64,000 nucleotides of DNA. Source: Zoogloea sp. Lineage in GTDB: Bacteria; Pseudomonadota; Gammaproteobacteria; Burkholderiales; Rhodocyclaceae. A model generated the notes under the pieces. That model did no database searches, had not been told where the DNA came from, and saw only the letters and a list, made by a program, of their open reading frames with translations. This document shows positions 37,187 through 48,933 of the stretch, one piece after another (position 1 is the first letter of the stretch; each line of letters begins with the position of its first letter). The translations under genes and the position numbers were made by a program. The stretch covers positions 62,001 to 126,000 of the forward strand of contig JADKKC010000066.1 of the NCBI GenBank assembly GCA_016720685.1, given 5' to 3'.

Positions 37187-38904
37187 TGGCCAGCACAATC
37201 AGCCGTCAGGCCTACGCCGAAATGTTCGGCCCCACCCACCTCGACGGCAAGGGCGACCGCCTGCGCCTGGCCGACACCGCCTTGATCATCGAAGTCGAGC
37301 GCGACTACACGATCTACGGCGAGGAAGTGAAGTTCGGCGGCGGCAAGGTGATTCGCGACGGCATGGGCCAGAGCCAGCGGGTGTCGGCCGAGGTGGTCGA
37401 TACCGTCATCACCAACGCCCTGATCGTCGACGCGGTCACCGGCATCGTGAAGGCCGACATCGGCCTGAAAAACGGCCGCATCGCCGCCATCGGCAAGGCC
37501 GGCAACCCGGACATCCAGCCCGGCGTCACCATCGTGGTCGGCCCCGGCACCGAAGTGATCGCCGGCGAAGGCATGATCGTCACCGCCGGCGGCATCGACA
37601 GCCACATCCATTTCATCTGCCCGCAGCAGATCGAGGAGGCGCTCAACTCGGGCGTCACCACCATGATCGGCGGCGGCACCGGCCCGGCCACCGGCACCTA
37701 CGCCACCACCTGCACGCCGGGGCCGTGGCACATCCACCGCATGCTCGAAGCCGCCGAGGCCTTTCCGATGAACCTCGGCTTTCTCGGCAAGGGCAACGCC
37801 AGCCTGCCGGAAGCCCTCGTCGAGCAGGTCGAGGCCGGCGTCATCGGCCTCAAGCTGCACGAAGACTGGGGCACCACGCCGGCCGCCATCGACTGCTGCC
37901 TGGCGGTGGCCGACGCAATGGACGTGCAGGTGGCGATCCACTCCGACACGCTCAACGAATCGGGCTTTGTCGAAGCGACCATCGCCGCCTTCAAGGGCCG
38001 CACCATCCACACCTTCCACACCGAAGGCGCCGGCGGCGGCCACGCGCCGGACATCATCAAGGCGGCCGGGCTGCCCTTCGTCCTGCCCAGCTCCACCAAC
38101 CCGACCATGCCCTACACGGTCAACACCATCGACGAGCATCTCGACATGCTGATGGTCTGCCACCACCTCGACCCGAGCATTGCCGAGGACATCGCCTTCG
38201 CCGAATCGCGCATCCGCCGCGAAACCATCGCCGCCGAAGACATCCTGCACGACATCGGTGCCTTCTCGATGATGTCGTCCGATTCGCAGGCCATGGGCCG
38301 CGTCGGCGAAGTGATCATCCGCACCTGGCAGGCCGCCCACAAGATGAAGCTGCAGCGCGGGCCGCTGAAGGAAGACTGCCCGCGCAACGACAACTTCCGG
38401 GTCAAGCGCTACATCGCCAAATACACCATCAACCCGGCGCTCACCCACGGCATCGCCCACACGGTCGGCTCCATCGAAGTCGGCAAGCTGGCCGACCTGG
38501 TGCTGTGGAAACCGGCTTTCTTCGGCGTCAAGCCGAGCCTGATCCTGAAAGGCGGCATGATCGCCGCCGCCGCCATGGGCGACCCGAACGCCTCGATCCC
38601 GACGCCGCAGCCGGTGCATTACCGCCCGATGTTCGGCAGCTTCGGCAAGGCGCTCAAAACCTCGGTCACCTTCGTGTCACAGGCGGCGCTGGATAATCCG
38701 GCGCTTGCCGCCCTCGGACTGCAAAAACCGCTGATTGCCGTATCCGGCACCCGCCAGCTGCAAAAATCCGACATGGTTCACAATGGCGCCACGCCGGTCA
38801 TCGACGTGGACCCCGAAACCTACGTGGTGCGCGCCGACGGCGAACTGCTGAGCTGCGAGGCCGCCACCGAGCTGCCGCTGGCACAGCGCTACTTCCTGTT
38901 CTGA
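37186..38904 (+). CDS. ureC: Urease alpha (catalytic) subunit
   Basis: A 572-residue nickel amidohydrolase, normal length. Nickel ligands are visible as HIH (140 and 142), the lysine to be carbamylated in GLKLHEDWG (223), later histidines in AIHSDT and TFHTEGAGGGHAPD, and the flap/catalytic block MVCHHLDPSIAEDIAFAESR (His326/327). FSMMSSDSQAMGRVGEV carries the last metal ligand Asp. All active-site elements appear intact. Confidence 0.98.
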   Translation: MASTISRQAYAEMFGPTHLDGKGDRLRLADTALIIEVERDYTIYGEEVKFGGGKVIRDGMGQSQRVSAEVVDTVITNALIVDAVTGIVKADIGLKNGRIAAIGKAGNPDIQPGVTIVVGPGTEVIAGEGMIVTAGGIDSHIHFICPQQIEEALNSGVTTMIGGGTGPATGTYATTCTPGPWHIHRMLEAAEAFPMNLGFLGKGNASLPEALVEQVEAGVIGLKLHEDWGTTPAAIDCCLAVADAMDVQVAIHSDTLNESGFVEATIAAFKGRTIHTFHTEGAGGGHAPDIIKAAGLPFVLPSSTNPTMPYTVNTIDEHLDMLMVCHHLDPSIAEDIAFAESRIRRETIAAEDILHDIGAFSMMSSDSQAMGRVGEVIIRTWQAAHKMKLQRGPLKEDCPRNDNFRVKRYIAKYTINPALTHGIAHTVGSIEVGKLADLVLWKPAFFGVKPSLILKGGMIAAAAMGDPNASIPTPQPVHYRPMFGSFGKALKTSVTFVSQAALDNPALAALGLQKPLIAVSGTRQLQKSDMVHNGATPVIDVDPETYVVRADGELLSCEAATELPLAQRYFLF

Positions 38905-38914
38905 TTGCCCGCTC

Positions 38915-39436
38915 ATGCTGATCCTGACCCAACGCACCCCGCAGCCCGCCACCGATTCGGTGGCGCTCACCTACGATTCCCGCAAGCGCAGCCGCCTGCG
39001 TGTCACCCTGGCGTCCGGCGCGGAAGCCGGCATCTTTCTCGCCCGCGGTGAGCACCTGCAGGGCGGCGACCGGCTGATTTCGGAAGACGGCAGCGCCGTC
39101 GTCGAGGTCGTCGCGGCGCCCGAAAAACTCATCGAAGCCCGTGCCGACAGCCCGCTGCTGTTCGCCCGCGCGGCCTACCACCTGGGCAACCGCCACGTGC
39201 CGGTGCAGATCATTCCCGAGCCCGCCGGCGGCCGCCTGCTTTTCCAGACCGACCACGTGCTGGCCGAAATGGTGCGCGGGCTGGGCTGTGCCGTGAGCGA
39301 AACCCTGGCGCCCTTCCAGCCGGAATCCGGCGCCTACGGCGGCGCCCACCAGCACGCTGACGACGATGACCTGCACGACCCCGGTCACGGCCCCCACCGC
39401 TCGATTCCCAGGATCCACGAATTCAAGCCGCGCTGA
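38915..39436 (+). CDS. ureE: Urease nickel metallochaperone UreE
   Basis: A 173-residue UreE: N-terminal peptide-binding-like domain (LTYDSRKRSRLRVTLASG, GIFLARGEHLQGGDRL), the metal-binding domain with AYHLGNRHVPVQI and DHVLAEMVRGLG, and a short His/Asp-rich tail (HQHADDDDLHDPGHGPHR) able to hold extra nickel. It starts 10 bp after ureC. Confidence 0.96.
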   Translation: MLILTQRTPQPATDSVALTYDSRKRSRLRVTLASGAEAGIFLARGEHLQGGDRLISEDGSAVVEVVAAPEKLIEARADSPLLFARAAYHLGNRHVPVQIIPEPAGGRLLFQTDHVLAEMVRGLGCAVSETLAPFQPESGAYGGAHQHADDDDLHDPGHGPHRSIPRIHEFKPR

Positions 39437-39438
39437 CC

Positions 39439-40131
39439 GTGACGCCCCCTGCCAGCCTGCAACTCGTCCGCCTGCTGCAACTGGCCAGCCCGGCCCTGCC
39501 GGTGGGCGCCTACACCTATTCGCAGGGCCTCGAATGGGCCGTCGAATCCGGCCTGATCCGCGACGAAGCCAGCGCCGGCCGCTGGATTGCCGACCTGCTC
39601 GGGCACGGCATCGGCCGCTACGAAGCCCCGCTGGTGGCCGCATTGATGGAAGCCTGGACGGCCGCCAGGCACCCCGAGATCCGCCGCCTCAATGCCGAAT
39701 TCCTGGCCAGCCGCGAATCCCTCGAACTGCGCGCCGAAACCGTGCAGATGGGCTTTTCGCTGCGCCGCCTGATTCGCGACCTGCGCGACGAGCGCCTCGC
39801 CTTTGTTGCCGAACAGATCGAAACCCTGCCTGAAGTGGCCTTTCCGGTAGCCTGGAGCGGCGTTGCCGCACAGTGGGGCATCCCCATTGAGGCCGCGCTC
39901 ACCGCCTATTTGTGGTCGTGGGCCGAAAACCAGGTCATGGCCGCGCTCAAGGCCGTGCCGCTCGGCCAGGCCTCGGGCCAGCGCCTGCTGGCCGGGCTGG
40001 GCAGCCAGATTCCCGCCATTGCCGCCGACGCGCGGGTGCGACCGGAAGCCGCGTGGTCCAACCTCGCCCCGGCCTTCGCGATCGCCTGCGCCCGCCACGA
40101 AACCCAGTATTCACGTCTCTTCAGATCGTAA
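39439..40131 (+). CDS. ureF: Urease accessory protein UreF
   Basis: A 230-residue all-helical protein that acts with UreD and UreG in nickel insertion. Diagnostic start LQLASPALPVGAYTYSQGLE, then FPVAWSGVAAQWGIP and FAIACARHETQYSRLFRS at the end. It uses a GTG start 2 bp after the ureE stop. Confidence 0.96.
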   Translation: MTPPASLQLVRLLQLASPALPVGAYTYSQGLEWAVESGLIRDEASAGRWIADLLGHGIGRYEAPLVAALMEAWTAARHPEIRRLNAEFLASRESLELRAETVQMGFSLRRLIRDLRDERLAFVAEQIETLPEVAFPVAWSGVAAQWGIPIEAALTAYLWSWAENQVMAALKAVPLGQASGQRLLAGLGSQIPAIAADARVRPEAAWSNLAPAFAIACARHETQYSRLFRS

Positions 40132-40135
40132 AACC

Positions 40136-40750
<615 letters not shown>

Positions 40751-40850
40751 TCGGGCCGAGCGGTCCTCTCCCGCCCCTCTCCCCTTGATGCGATAATCCG
40801 GCCTTTGCTTCCATCGGCGCGCCACGCTGCGGCGTACGATCCGTACCACC

Positions 40851-42161
40851 ATGCATTTTTCCCTGCCGGATTTTTCCGCCTGCCGCGTGCTCGTGTGCGG
40901 CGACGTGATGCTCGACCGTTACTGGCATGGCGCGACAGCGCGCATTTCGCCCGAGGCGCCGGTGCCGGTGGTGCAGGTGAGAAACGATGAAGTGCGCGCC
41001 GGCGGCGCCGGCAACGTGGCGCTCAACGCCGCCTCGCTGGGCGCCAGGGCGCGGGTCATCGGCCTGGTGGGCGACGACGAGGCCGGCCGCCTGCTCGAAG
41101 AAAGCCTCGCCGCCCAGGGCGTCGAGTGCGCCTTCACCCGCCTGCCGGACGCCCCCACGATCACCAAGCTGCGCGTCATCTCCCGCCACCAGCAACTGAT
41201 CCGCCTCGATTTCGAAGAACGTTTCGACCCCCGCCACGCGGCCAGCATCAGCGCGGCGCTGGCCGCGCACCTCGACGGCGTGAACGTGCTGGTGCTCTCC
41301 GACTACGCCAAGGGCACCCTCTCCGACGTGCCGGCGCTGATCGCCGCCGCCCGCAAAAAGGGCATTCCGGTGGTCGTCGACCCGAAGGGCACGGATTTTT
41401 CGCGCTACCGCGGCGCCACCATCGTCAAACCCAACCTCTCCGAATTCGAAGCCGTGGTCGGCCCCTGCCCGGACGAAGCCACGCTGGTGGCCAAGGGTGA
41501 AGCCCTGCGCGCCGAACTCGATATCGAAGCGCTGCTGGTCACCCGCGGCGAGGCCGGCGTCACCCTGCTGCAAAAGGGCCAGCCCGCCCACCATCAGCCC
41601 ACCCGTGCGCTCGAAGTCTTCGACGTGACCGGCGCCGGCGACACCGTTTCGGCGGCCCTCGGCTGCGGCATTGCCGCCGGCCTCGACCTGCGCGAAGCCA
41701 CCCAGCTTGCCAACCTCGCCGCCGGCGTGGTGGTCGGCAAACTGGGCACCGCCACCGCCAGCCCCGACGAACTCTACGCCGCGATGGACACCCACGCCCC
41801 GCTCGCCCACGGCCTGCTTGCCGCCGACGCGGCAAGCGCCGCCTGCCAGCGCGCCCGCGCCGCCGGCGAGCGCGTGGCGGTGCTGCTGGGGCCGCTGGGC
41901 CTGCCCGACGCGGCCCTGCTGGCCCGGCTCGAAAAAGCCGGCCAGGCCGCCGAGCGGGTGCTGGTGCTTGAGCCCTCCTCCACCGACGCCGGCACGCTGG
42001 CCGTGCTGGCGGCCCTGCGCCCGGTGGATTGGGTGGTGCAGGCCAACCCCGCCACCGGCGCCGGGCTGCTGCTGCAGATTCGCCCGGACGCGCTCCTGTG
42101 CGACGCCGCCACCGCCGCCAGCCTGCCGGCCGGCTTGAAATCCGTGCTGCTCGCGACCTGA
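40851..42161 (+). CDS. D-glycero-beta-D-manno-heptose-7-phosphate kinase with degenerate C-terminal domain
   Basis: A 436-residue HldE/RfaE1-like protein of LPS heptose synthesis. Residues 1-315 form an intact PfkB-type kinase: VCGDVMLDRYWHGATARISP, RAGGAGNVALNAASLGARA, VVVDPKGTDFSRYRGATIVK and the catalytic-base motif DVTGAGDTVSAALG. In bifunctional HldE the rest is an adenylyltransferase with a nucleotide-binding HxGH. Here the aligned segment reads RVAVLLGPLGLPDAALLARL with no HxGH, although later pieces (VLAALRPVDWVVQ, IRPDALL) still follow the domain. The second activity is therefore probably lost, and a separate RfaE2 would be required elsewhere. It starts the surface-glycan locus. Confidence 0.9.
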   Translation: MHFSLPDFSACRVLVCGDVMLDRYWHGATARISPEAPVPVVQVRNDEVRAGGAGNVALNAASLGARARVIGLVGDDEAGRLLEESLAAQGVECAFTRLPDAPTITKLRVISRHQQLIRLDFEERFDPRHAASISAALAAHLDGVNVLVLSDYAKGTLSDVPALIAAARKKGIPVVVDPKGTDFSRYRGATIVKPNLSEFEAVVGPCPDEATLVAKGEALRAELDIEALLVTRGEAGVTLLQKGQPAHHQPTRALEVFDVTGAGDTVSAALGCGIAAGLDLREATQLANLAAGVVVGKLGTATASPDELYAAMDTHAPLAHGLLAADAASAACQRARAAGERVAVLLGPLGLPDAALLARLEKAGQAAERVLVLEPSSTDAGTLAVLAALRPVDWVVQANPATGAGLLLQIRPDALLCDAATAASLPAGLKSVLLAT

Positions 42162-42170
42162 GGCCACTCG

Positions 42171-42829
42171 ATGACGATGGACATCTCCACGACCAGCGGC
42201 CGCATTCGCGCCTGGTTCGACATGCATCTTGTCGACCACGGGGCCATCCGGGCCATCTACAACAATTTCTACGACCTGGGCGGCGGCATGTACCGCTCCA
42301 GCCAGCCCAGCCCGGCCCAGCTGGCCAAGTACCAGAAAACACTTGGTCTTCGCACCGTCATCAACCTGCGCGGGCCCCACGGCTACGGCTCCTACGCGCT
42401 GGAAAAGGAAGCCTGCGCGGCGCTGGGTATCGCGCTCCACGACATCAAGCTGTACTCGCGCACCCCGCCCGAGATTGAAGAGGTGCACGCGATGGACGAA
42501 CTCTTCAAACAAATCGAATACCCGGCGCTCCTGCACTGCAAATCCGGCGCCGACCGGGCCGGCATCGGCGCCGCGCTGTACCGTATCCTGCACCTGGGCC
42601 ACAAGGTCGAGGACGCCATGAGCGAACTCGGCTGGAAGTACGGCCACTTCAAGCGCGCCCGCACCGGCGTGCTGGATTTCTTCCTGGCCACCTACGTCGC
42701 CCGCAACCAGCGCTCGCCGATCGGCTTCCTGGAATGGGTGGACACCGAATACAGCCGCCTCGAAACCCAGACCCGCTTCCGGGAAGAAGGCTGGGCCAGC
42801 CTGATCGTCGACAAGGTGCTGCACCGGGA

Positions 42830-42833
<4 letters not shown>
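42171..42833 (+). CDS. Dual-specificity/tyrosine phosphatase-like protein
   Basis: A 220-residue protein with a PTP-loop CX5R signature in LLHCKSGADRAGIGAALYR (Cys about residue 123) and an upstream Asp-bearing loop, of the dual-specificity-like bacterial type (GGGMYRSSQPSPAQLAKYQK and TVINLRGPHGYGSYALEKEA at the front). It sits between the heptose kinase and the MsbA-type gene and overlaps the latter by 4 bp. It may regulate glycan export or dephosphorylate a pathway intermediate; the substrate is not determinable. Confidence 0.85.
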
Positions 42834-44574
<1,741 letters not shown>

Positions 44575-44578
<4 letters not shown>

Positions 44579-45597
44579 GCGACAAACCCAGCCTCTTCCT
44601 GTGCCGGAGTCCGCTACAACTCCTCAACTGCATCGAGGCCTGCGAACATTTCGGCCTGCGGAACAGCCATACCATCCTGGTCTGCGCCTGGCGTGCAGAA
44701 CGGGACAAGCATCTGATGCAGCGCATTCTCGAGCTCTACCCCCACTGGTCCGAGCTGTATTTTTTCCCGCTCTACCCCACCAAGGGGCAGTGGCCGGTGA
44801 TGCTCAAGGTGTTCCGCGGCCGACGCCACTTCGCCCACCTTTTCTTTGGCGACTCGACCCACCTGATCAACGTCTTCCTCAACAAGGTGGCCCGTTTCGA
44901 CAGCATCCACCTGGTGGACGACGGCAACGCAACCCTGGGCCTTGCCGAACGAATCGCGAAGCGCACTCTGCACAAACTGCGCAAGAACCTTACGCCGCGT
45001 AGCGGGCTGGCTTCCACCATCCAGGCCCGCCTCGGCCTCAGCCCGGTGTTTCTCTACGGCGCACGCTTCTTCACCATTTACGACATCAACCACTCCCAAC
45101 TCGACGGGCGCATCGTCCGCAATGAACTCAAGTTCTGCAAATCCCGTCTGGGCGAAAAACCCCGCACCGACGAGATCTGGTTCATCGGCAGCGACATCCG
45201 CCGGGAGTGGCTGGAGAACCGGGCTGACTACGACGCCTTCCTCGAACAGGTGCACCGCCGGATCAACCTGTCGAAAGTGGTCTACATTCCCCACCGCAAA
45301 GAGCCTGACGACTACCTCGCCGAAGTCTCGCGGCGCTACGGCATGGAGGTCCGCCGCCTCAATGCCATCCTCGAGCTCGAACTGGTCAGCGCACCGACCC
45401 TGCCGAAGGCTTTCGCATCCTTCGGCAGCAGCGCCCTCGACACCATCGACATTCTCATCAAGCCGCCGATCACCGTTTTCCGGCCGCCCTCTGCCGCAAT
45501 ACGCCAGACATTGCGCCAGATGGTCGATGAGATCTATGTGGAAGCCATCAACAAGGGTTTCGAAGTCATCAATCTCGAAATGCCGACCAAGGCGTGA
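44575..45597 (+). CDS. Sialyltransferase-like glycosyltransferase (GT52/polysialyltransferase-like)
   Basis: A 340-residue protein with the GT52/polysialyltransferase-type N-terminus SLFLCRSPLQLLNCIEACEH, a middle VDDGNATLGLAERIAKRTLH (conserved acidic-glycine loop in these families), VYIPHRKEPDDYLAEV and FASFGSSALDTIDILI with the His-Pro-like and SS(A/T) donor-site features. It overlaps msbA by 4 bp and directly precedes the legionaminic pathway genes, so the donor may be a CMP-legionaminate. Family assignment is by motif and context; acceptor unknown. Confidence 0.72.
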
Positions 45598-45632
45598 AAC
45601 CGAACACCCCTGACTCTCCTGCGAGTGCCCTC

Positions 45633-46613
45633 ATGCAAAACGTCCTGATCACCGGTGCCGACGGCTTCATCGGCTCCCACCTCACCGAACTGCTGGTCCG
45701 CGAGGGCTACAAGGTCAAGGCCCTGTCCCAGTACAACTCCTTCAACTACTGGGGCTGGCTGGAAGACGTGGACTGCCGCAAGCAGATCGAGGTTCTCAAC
45801 GGCGACGTGCGTGACCCGCACTACTGCAAGCACATCACCAAGGACGTGGACATCGTCTTCCACCTGGCCGCGCTGATCGCCATTCCCTACTCCTACGTGG
45901 CCCCGGACAGCTACGTGGATACCAACGTGAAGGGCACCCTCAACATCTGCCAGGCGGCGCTCGAGAACGGCGTGAAGCGCGTCATCCACACCTCCACCAG
46001 CGAGGTCTACGGCACCGCCTTGTACGTGCCCATCGACGAGAAACACCCGCTCCAGGCCCAGTCGCCCTACAGCGCGTCCAAGATCGGTGCCGACGCCATG
46101 GCGATGAGCTTCTTCAACGCCTTCGACCTGCCGCTCACCATCGCCCGGCCCTTCAACACCTACGGGCCGCGCCAGTCCGCCCGCGCAGTCATCCCGACCA
46201 TCATCAGCCAGATCGCCAACGGCAAAAAGCAGATCCAGCTCGGTGACGTGAGCCCCACCCGCGACTTCAACTACGTCACCGACACCTGCCGCGGCTTCCT
46301 CGAACTGGCCCGCTGCGACAAGGCCATCGGCGAAACGGTGAACATCGGCTCCAACTTCGAGATCTCGGTGGGCGACACCCTCAATCTGATCCGCGAACTG
46401 ATGAACAGCGACGTGGAATTCCTCACCGACGAGCAGCGCATCCGTCCGGGCAAGTCAGAAGTGTTCCGGCTGTGGTGCGACAACACCAAGATCCGCGAAC
46501 TGACCGGCTTCCAGCCCGAATACGACATCCGCGCCGGTCTGGCCGCCACCGTCGAATGGTTCACCCGCCCGGAGAACCTCGCCAAGTACAAAGCCGACAT
46601 CTACAACGTTTGA
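45633..46613 (+). CDS. legB: NAD-dependent 4,6-dehydratase LegB
   Basis: A 326-residue extended short-chain dehydrogenase, first step of legionaminic acid synthesis (4,6-dehydration of nucleotide-activated GlcNAc). NAD-binding LITGADGFIGSHLTELL, HLAALIAIPYSYVAPDSYVD, HTSTSEVYG, catalytic YxxxK in SPYSASKIGADAMAM, and NTYGPRQSARAVIP, which is distinctive for LegB. An upstream GTG (45594) overlaps the previous stop and would add 13 residues; ATG 45633 is preferred because the Rossmann strand starts there. Confidence 0.9.
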   Translation: MQNVLITGADGFIGSHLTELLVREGYKVKALSQYNSFNYWGWLEDVDCRKQIEVLNGDVRDPHYCKHITKDVDIVFHLAALIAIPYSYVAPDSYVDTNVKGTLNICQAALENGVKRVIHTSTSEVYGTALYVPIDEKHPLQAQSPYSASKIGADAMAMSFFNAFDLPLTIARPFNTYGPRQSARAVIPTIISQIANGKKQIQLGDVSPTRDFNYVTDTCRGFLELARCDKAIGETVNIGSNFEISVGDTLNLIRELMNSDVEFLTDEQRIRPGKSEVFRLWCDNTKIRELTGFQPEYDIRAGLAATVEWFTRPENLAKYKADIYNV

Positions 46614-46621
46614 CGCCGACC

Positions 46622-47773
46622 ATGTTTGACGCCCTGATCCGCTTTGTCCGCGAGCAATACCGCAGCGACGACTTCATCCCGCTCCACGCCCCGGTGTTCG
46701 CCGGCCGCGAGCGCGACTACGTCACCGACACCCTCGACTCCACCTTCGTCTCCAGCGTCGGCGCCTACGTGGACCGCTTCGAGCGCGACACCGCCGCCTA
46801 CACCGGCAGCCCGCGGGCCGTCGCCACGGTGAACGGCACCGCGGCCCTGCACATCGCCCTGCAACTGGCCGGCGTCGAGCCGGGCGAGCTGGTCATCACC
46901 CAGCCGCTCACCTTCGTCGCCACCTGCAACGCCATCGCCTACTGCAGCGCCGAGCCCGTCTTTATCGACGTGGACCGCCACACCCTCGGCCTGTCACCCG
47001 GCGCCCTGGAAACCTGGCTCACCGACAACGCCCGCGTCGGCGACGACGGCCTGTGCCGCACCCGCGACAACGGCCAGGTGATCCGCGCCTGCGTGCCCAT
47101 GCACACCTTCGGCCACCCGGCCGACCTGGATGGGCTGGTGGATGTCTGTGCCCGTTGGAAGCTGGCCCTCGTCGAAGATGCCGCCGAATCCCTCGGCAGC
47201 TTTTACAAAGGCCGCCACACCGGCACCTTCGGTGCCCTCGGCACCCTCAGCTACAACGGCAACAAGATCATCACCACCGGCGGCGGCGGCATGATCCTCG
47301 CCGGTGAGGAACTCGGCGCCCGCGCCAAACACCTCACCACCACCGCCAAGAAGCCGCACCCCTACGAATACGTGCACGACGAGCTCGGCTACAACTACCG
47401 CCTGCCCAACCTCAATGCAGCCCTCGGCTGCGCCCAGCTCGAACAGCTCGAAGCCTTCATCGCCACCAAGCGCGAGCTGGCCGCCCGCTACGCCGCCCAC
47501 CTGGCCGGCAGCGAGCTGCAGTTTTTCACCGAGCCAGCGGAGTGCCGCTCCAATTACTGGCTCAACGCCGTCATCTGCGCCAGCCACGAACAGCGCGACG
47601 CCCTCCTCAAGGCCACCAACGACAAGGGCGTGATGAGCCGCCCGATCTGGGCCCTGATGAACCGCCTGCCCATCTACGCCCACTGCCGCAAGGGCGACCT
47701 CTCCAACGCCGAATGGCTGGAAGCGCGGGTGGTCAACCTGCCCAGCAGCGTGCTGCCGGACGTTCTGGCATGA
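46622..47773 (+). CDS. legC: PLP-dependent aminotransferase LegC
   Basis: A 383-residue DegT/DnrJ/EryC1-type aminotransferase acting on the 4-keto sugar made by LegB. Family landmarks: PLHAPVFAGRERDYVTDTLD, ATVNGTAALHIALQLAG, TQPLTFVATCNAIAYCSAEP, LVEDAAESLGSFYKGRHTGT, the PLP lysine in LSYNGNKIITTGGGGM, and YNYRLPNLNAALGCAQLEQL. It follows legB by 8 bp and overlaps the next gene (ATGA). Confidence 0.92.
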   Translation: MFDALIRFVREQYRSDDFIPLHAPVFAGRERDYVTDTLDSTFVSSVGAYVDRFERDTAAYTGSPRAVATVNGTAALHIALQLAGVEPGELVITQPLTFVATCNAIAYCSAEPVFIDVDRHTLGLSPGALETWLTDNARVGDDGLCRTRDNGQVIRACVPMHTFGHPADLDGLVDVCARWKLALVEDAAESLGSFYKGRHTGTFGALGTLSYNGNKIITTGGGGMILAGEELGARAKHLTTTAKKPHPYEYVHDELGYNYRLPNLNAALGCAQLEQLEAFIATKRELAARYAAHLAGSELQFFTEPAECRSNYWLNAVICASHEQRDALLKATNDKGVMSRPIWALMNRLPIYAHCRKGDLSNAEWLEARVVNLPSSVLPDVLA

Positions 47774-48933
47774 AACGCCGCGTCGCCGTCTTCACTGGCA
47801 CCCGGGCCGAGTACGGGCTGCTCTACTGGCTGATGAAAGACATTCAGGCCAGCGAACACCTGGCCCTGCAAGTCATCGTCAGCGGCATGCACCTGTCCCC
47901 CGAGTTCGGCGAAACCTGGAAACAGATCGAAGCCGACGGTTTTCCGGTGGATGCCAAGGTCGAAATGCTGCTCTCCTCCGACACCCCGGTCGGCGTGGTC
48001 AAGTCCATGGGCCTCGGCACCATTGGCTTCGCCGATGCTCTCGACCGCCTGAAACCGGACATGCTGGTGGTGCTCGGCGACCGCTTCGAAGCCCTCGCCG
48101 TAGTCCAGGCCGCGCTCATCCTGCGCATCCCGGTGGCTCACCTGCATGGCGGCGAGATCACCGAAGGCGCCTACGACGACGCAATCCGCCACGCCATCAC
48201 CAAGATGTCGAATCTCCATTTCACCGCCGCCGAACCCTACCGGCAGCGCGTGATCCAGATGGGAGAGGCGCCGGATACGGTCTACAACGTGGGCGCCGTC
48301 GGCCTCGACCACCTGCTGCGCAACGCCCCGATGCCTCCCGACGCACTTGCAGCCAGCCTCGGTTTTGCATTGCACGAACCCTATTTCCTGGTCACCTACC
48401 ACCCGGTCACCCTGGCCGAGGAAGACCCGGAAACCAGTTTCCGGGCCATGCTGGCCGCCCTCGACCAGTTCCCGGACCATCAGGTGATCCTCACCTATCC
48501 CAATGCCGACAATGGCGGGCGGGCCATCATCCCGATTCTCGAGGACTACGCCCGCAGCCAGCCGGACCGCGTGCTGGCCATTCCGTCCCTCGGTTTCCGG
48601 CGCTACCTGTCGGCCCTTGGCCGGGCCGCGGCGATGATCGGCAACTCATCCAGCGGAATCATCGAGGCTCCGGCCTTCGGCGTGCCGACGGTGAACATCG
48701 GCGCCCGCCAGCTCGGCCGTCTGGCCGCCGACTCGGTGCTGCACTGCGCGCCCGACCAATCCGCCATTGCCAAGGCCATCACCATCGCCGTGTCACCCGA
48801 CTTTGCCGCCCGCTGCCAAGGCGTTGCCAACCCCTACGGCCAAGGCAACGCCGCCGGGCAGATCGTCCGTGCCCTCGAAAGCCACACCGACCCCTTCACC
48901 AAACACTTCCACGACCTGGAGCCCCGGTCATGA
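47770..48933 (+). CDS. legG: NDP-sugar hydrolysing 2-epimerase (LegG/NeuC)
   Basis: A 387-residue member of the NeuC/LegG family that epimerises C2 and releases the nucleotide, giving the 6-deoxy-mannosamine-type sugar for NeuB-type condensation. AVFTGTRAEYGLLYWLMKDI at the N-terminus, LVVLGDRFEALAVVQAALIL, AHLHGGEITEGAYDDAIRHA, MSNLHFTAAEPYRQRVIQMG, and NSSSGIIEAPAFGVPTVNIG at the UDP/GDP site. Length and motifs are normal. Confidence 0.93.
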   Translation: MKRRVAVFTGTRAEYGLLYWLMKDIQASEHLALQVIVSGMHLSPEFGETWKQIEADGFPVDAKVEMLLSSDTPVGVVKSMGLGTIGFADALDRLKPDMLVVLGDRFEALAVVQAALILRIPVAHLHGGEITEGAYDDAIRHAITKMSNLHFTAAEPYRQRVIQMGEAPDTVYNVGAVGLDHLLRNAPMPPDALAASLGFALHEPYFLVTYHPVTLAEEDPETSFRAMLAALDQFPDHQVILTYPNADNGGRAIIPILEDYARSQPDRVLAIPSLGFRRYLSALGRAAAMIGNSSSGIIEAPAFGVPTVNIGARQLGRLAADSVLHCAPDQSAIAKAITIAVSPDFAARCQGVANPYGQGNAAGQIVRALESHTDPFTKHFHDLEPRS

